64,000 nucleotides of DNA from Cardiocondyla obscurior. Taxonomy: Eukaryota > Arthropoda > Insecta > Hymenoptera > Formicidae. The position numbers and the translations under genes were made by a program. Each line of letters starts with the position of its first letter. The stretch's first letter is position 1. Below the pieces are notes generated by a model. It saw nothing but the letters and a program-made list of their open reading frames with translations, was not told the DNA's origin and made no database searches. Where the stretch lies: assembly GCF_019399895.1 (NCBI RefSeq), contig NC_091865.1:997001-1061000 (forward strand). Direction: 5' to 3'. Shown piece by piece: positions 63,596 to 64,000 of this stretch.

Positions 63596-64000
63596 CTGCA
63601 GAAAAGTGCATCCTCGTAGCGCTCGTTACGGTCGCAGTATAAATTTTTTAACCAGCTACACCCTATATCTCTATATATCCTTGTGCACGTAACGGACGTA
63701 ATAAAATGGTTTCGCATAAAATGCGTTCATTTTATGCCAGGATTAACAGCGATCTCTTATAATACGTATTCGTTTCGTCATCTAATATTCGCTAAATTAA
63801 AGCCAGGTGCATTTAATACATGGTTATTTCAGATGCACGATTATCCATTCCGTCGAAATTTTTATTCGGCACTATTATGACGGGAAAGTACGTTCGTTTT
63901 GTGATGTTAAAAAGAAGACGTAATAGCACCAGGGCTTATAAAAGCATTAAAACTAAAAGCTGTATGAATAATAAATAATGCAGAAATGGAATGCCATTTA
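63596..64000 (-). other. DNAH2 intron at the window edge
   Basis: Upstream of the CTGCAG acceptor at 63596-63601 (minus sense) I find no further exon with a matching phase. This is presumably intron leading to AAA4 exons beyond the window. Confidence 0.5.

Overview
The window looks like nuclear DNA of an insect, most likely a hymenopteran (an ant or relative). Introns and spacers are AT-rich, coding exons are more GC-rich, introns obey GT-AG with a few GC-AG cases, and every recognisable protein is an animal family with insect-like features. The species assignment is inference.

From left to right: (1) 770-4402, minus strand, an apparently intronless cytoplasmic isoleucyl-tRNA synthetase. (2) About 4.4-5.4 kb, a CCAAT-bearing divergent promoter and traces of a small spliced plus-strand transcript. 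(3) 8890-15483, minus, a 16-exon gene for a membrane-anchored lipid-transfer protein of the TMEM24/C2CD2L type (TM, SMP, C2) that also ends in a C1 zinc finger. (4) 23980 to about 34 kb, minus, enabled (ena), the Ena/VASP actin regulator, with at least two alternative 5' coding exons and an unreported-looking 180-nt in-frame cassette exon. (5) 35985-43941, plus, ash1, the Trithorax-group H3K36 methyltransferase (AT-hooks, AWS-SET-postSET, bromodomain, PHD, BAH). (6) 49390-53549, minus, an hnRNP U/SAF-A protein (SAP, SPRY, P-loop kinase-like domain, Gly-rich tail). (7) 54778 to beyond the right edge, minus, the C-terminal 1498 residues of axonemal dynein heavy chain DNAH2 (stalk to C-terminus).

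I rebuilt the exon structures by hand from splice sites. In each multi-exon gene the summed coding length is a multiple of three and reading phase agrees at every junction, which is the main internal check. ena and ash1 are divergently transcribed from a shared 33.7-35.4 kb region that contains an imperfect inverted repeat. ash1 and hnRNP U converge on a 5.4-kb AT-rich gap that probably holds both 3' UTRs. The genes are unrelated housekeeping, cytoskeletal, chromatin, RNA-binding and ciliary functions. There is no operon logic, and I see no CRISPR array, intact transposon, virus or new multi-gene system.

The observations most worth a second look are the ena cassette exon and alternative N-termini, an 81-bp tandem coding-like repeat inside an ena intron on the opposite strand, two GC-AG introns (one in the ash1 AWS region, one in the DNAH2 stalk), a NAGNAG acceptor in hnRNP U, the SMP-C2-C1 architecture, and the inverted repeat between ena and ash1.
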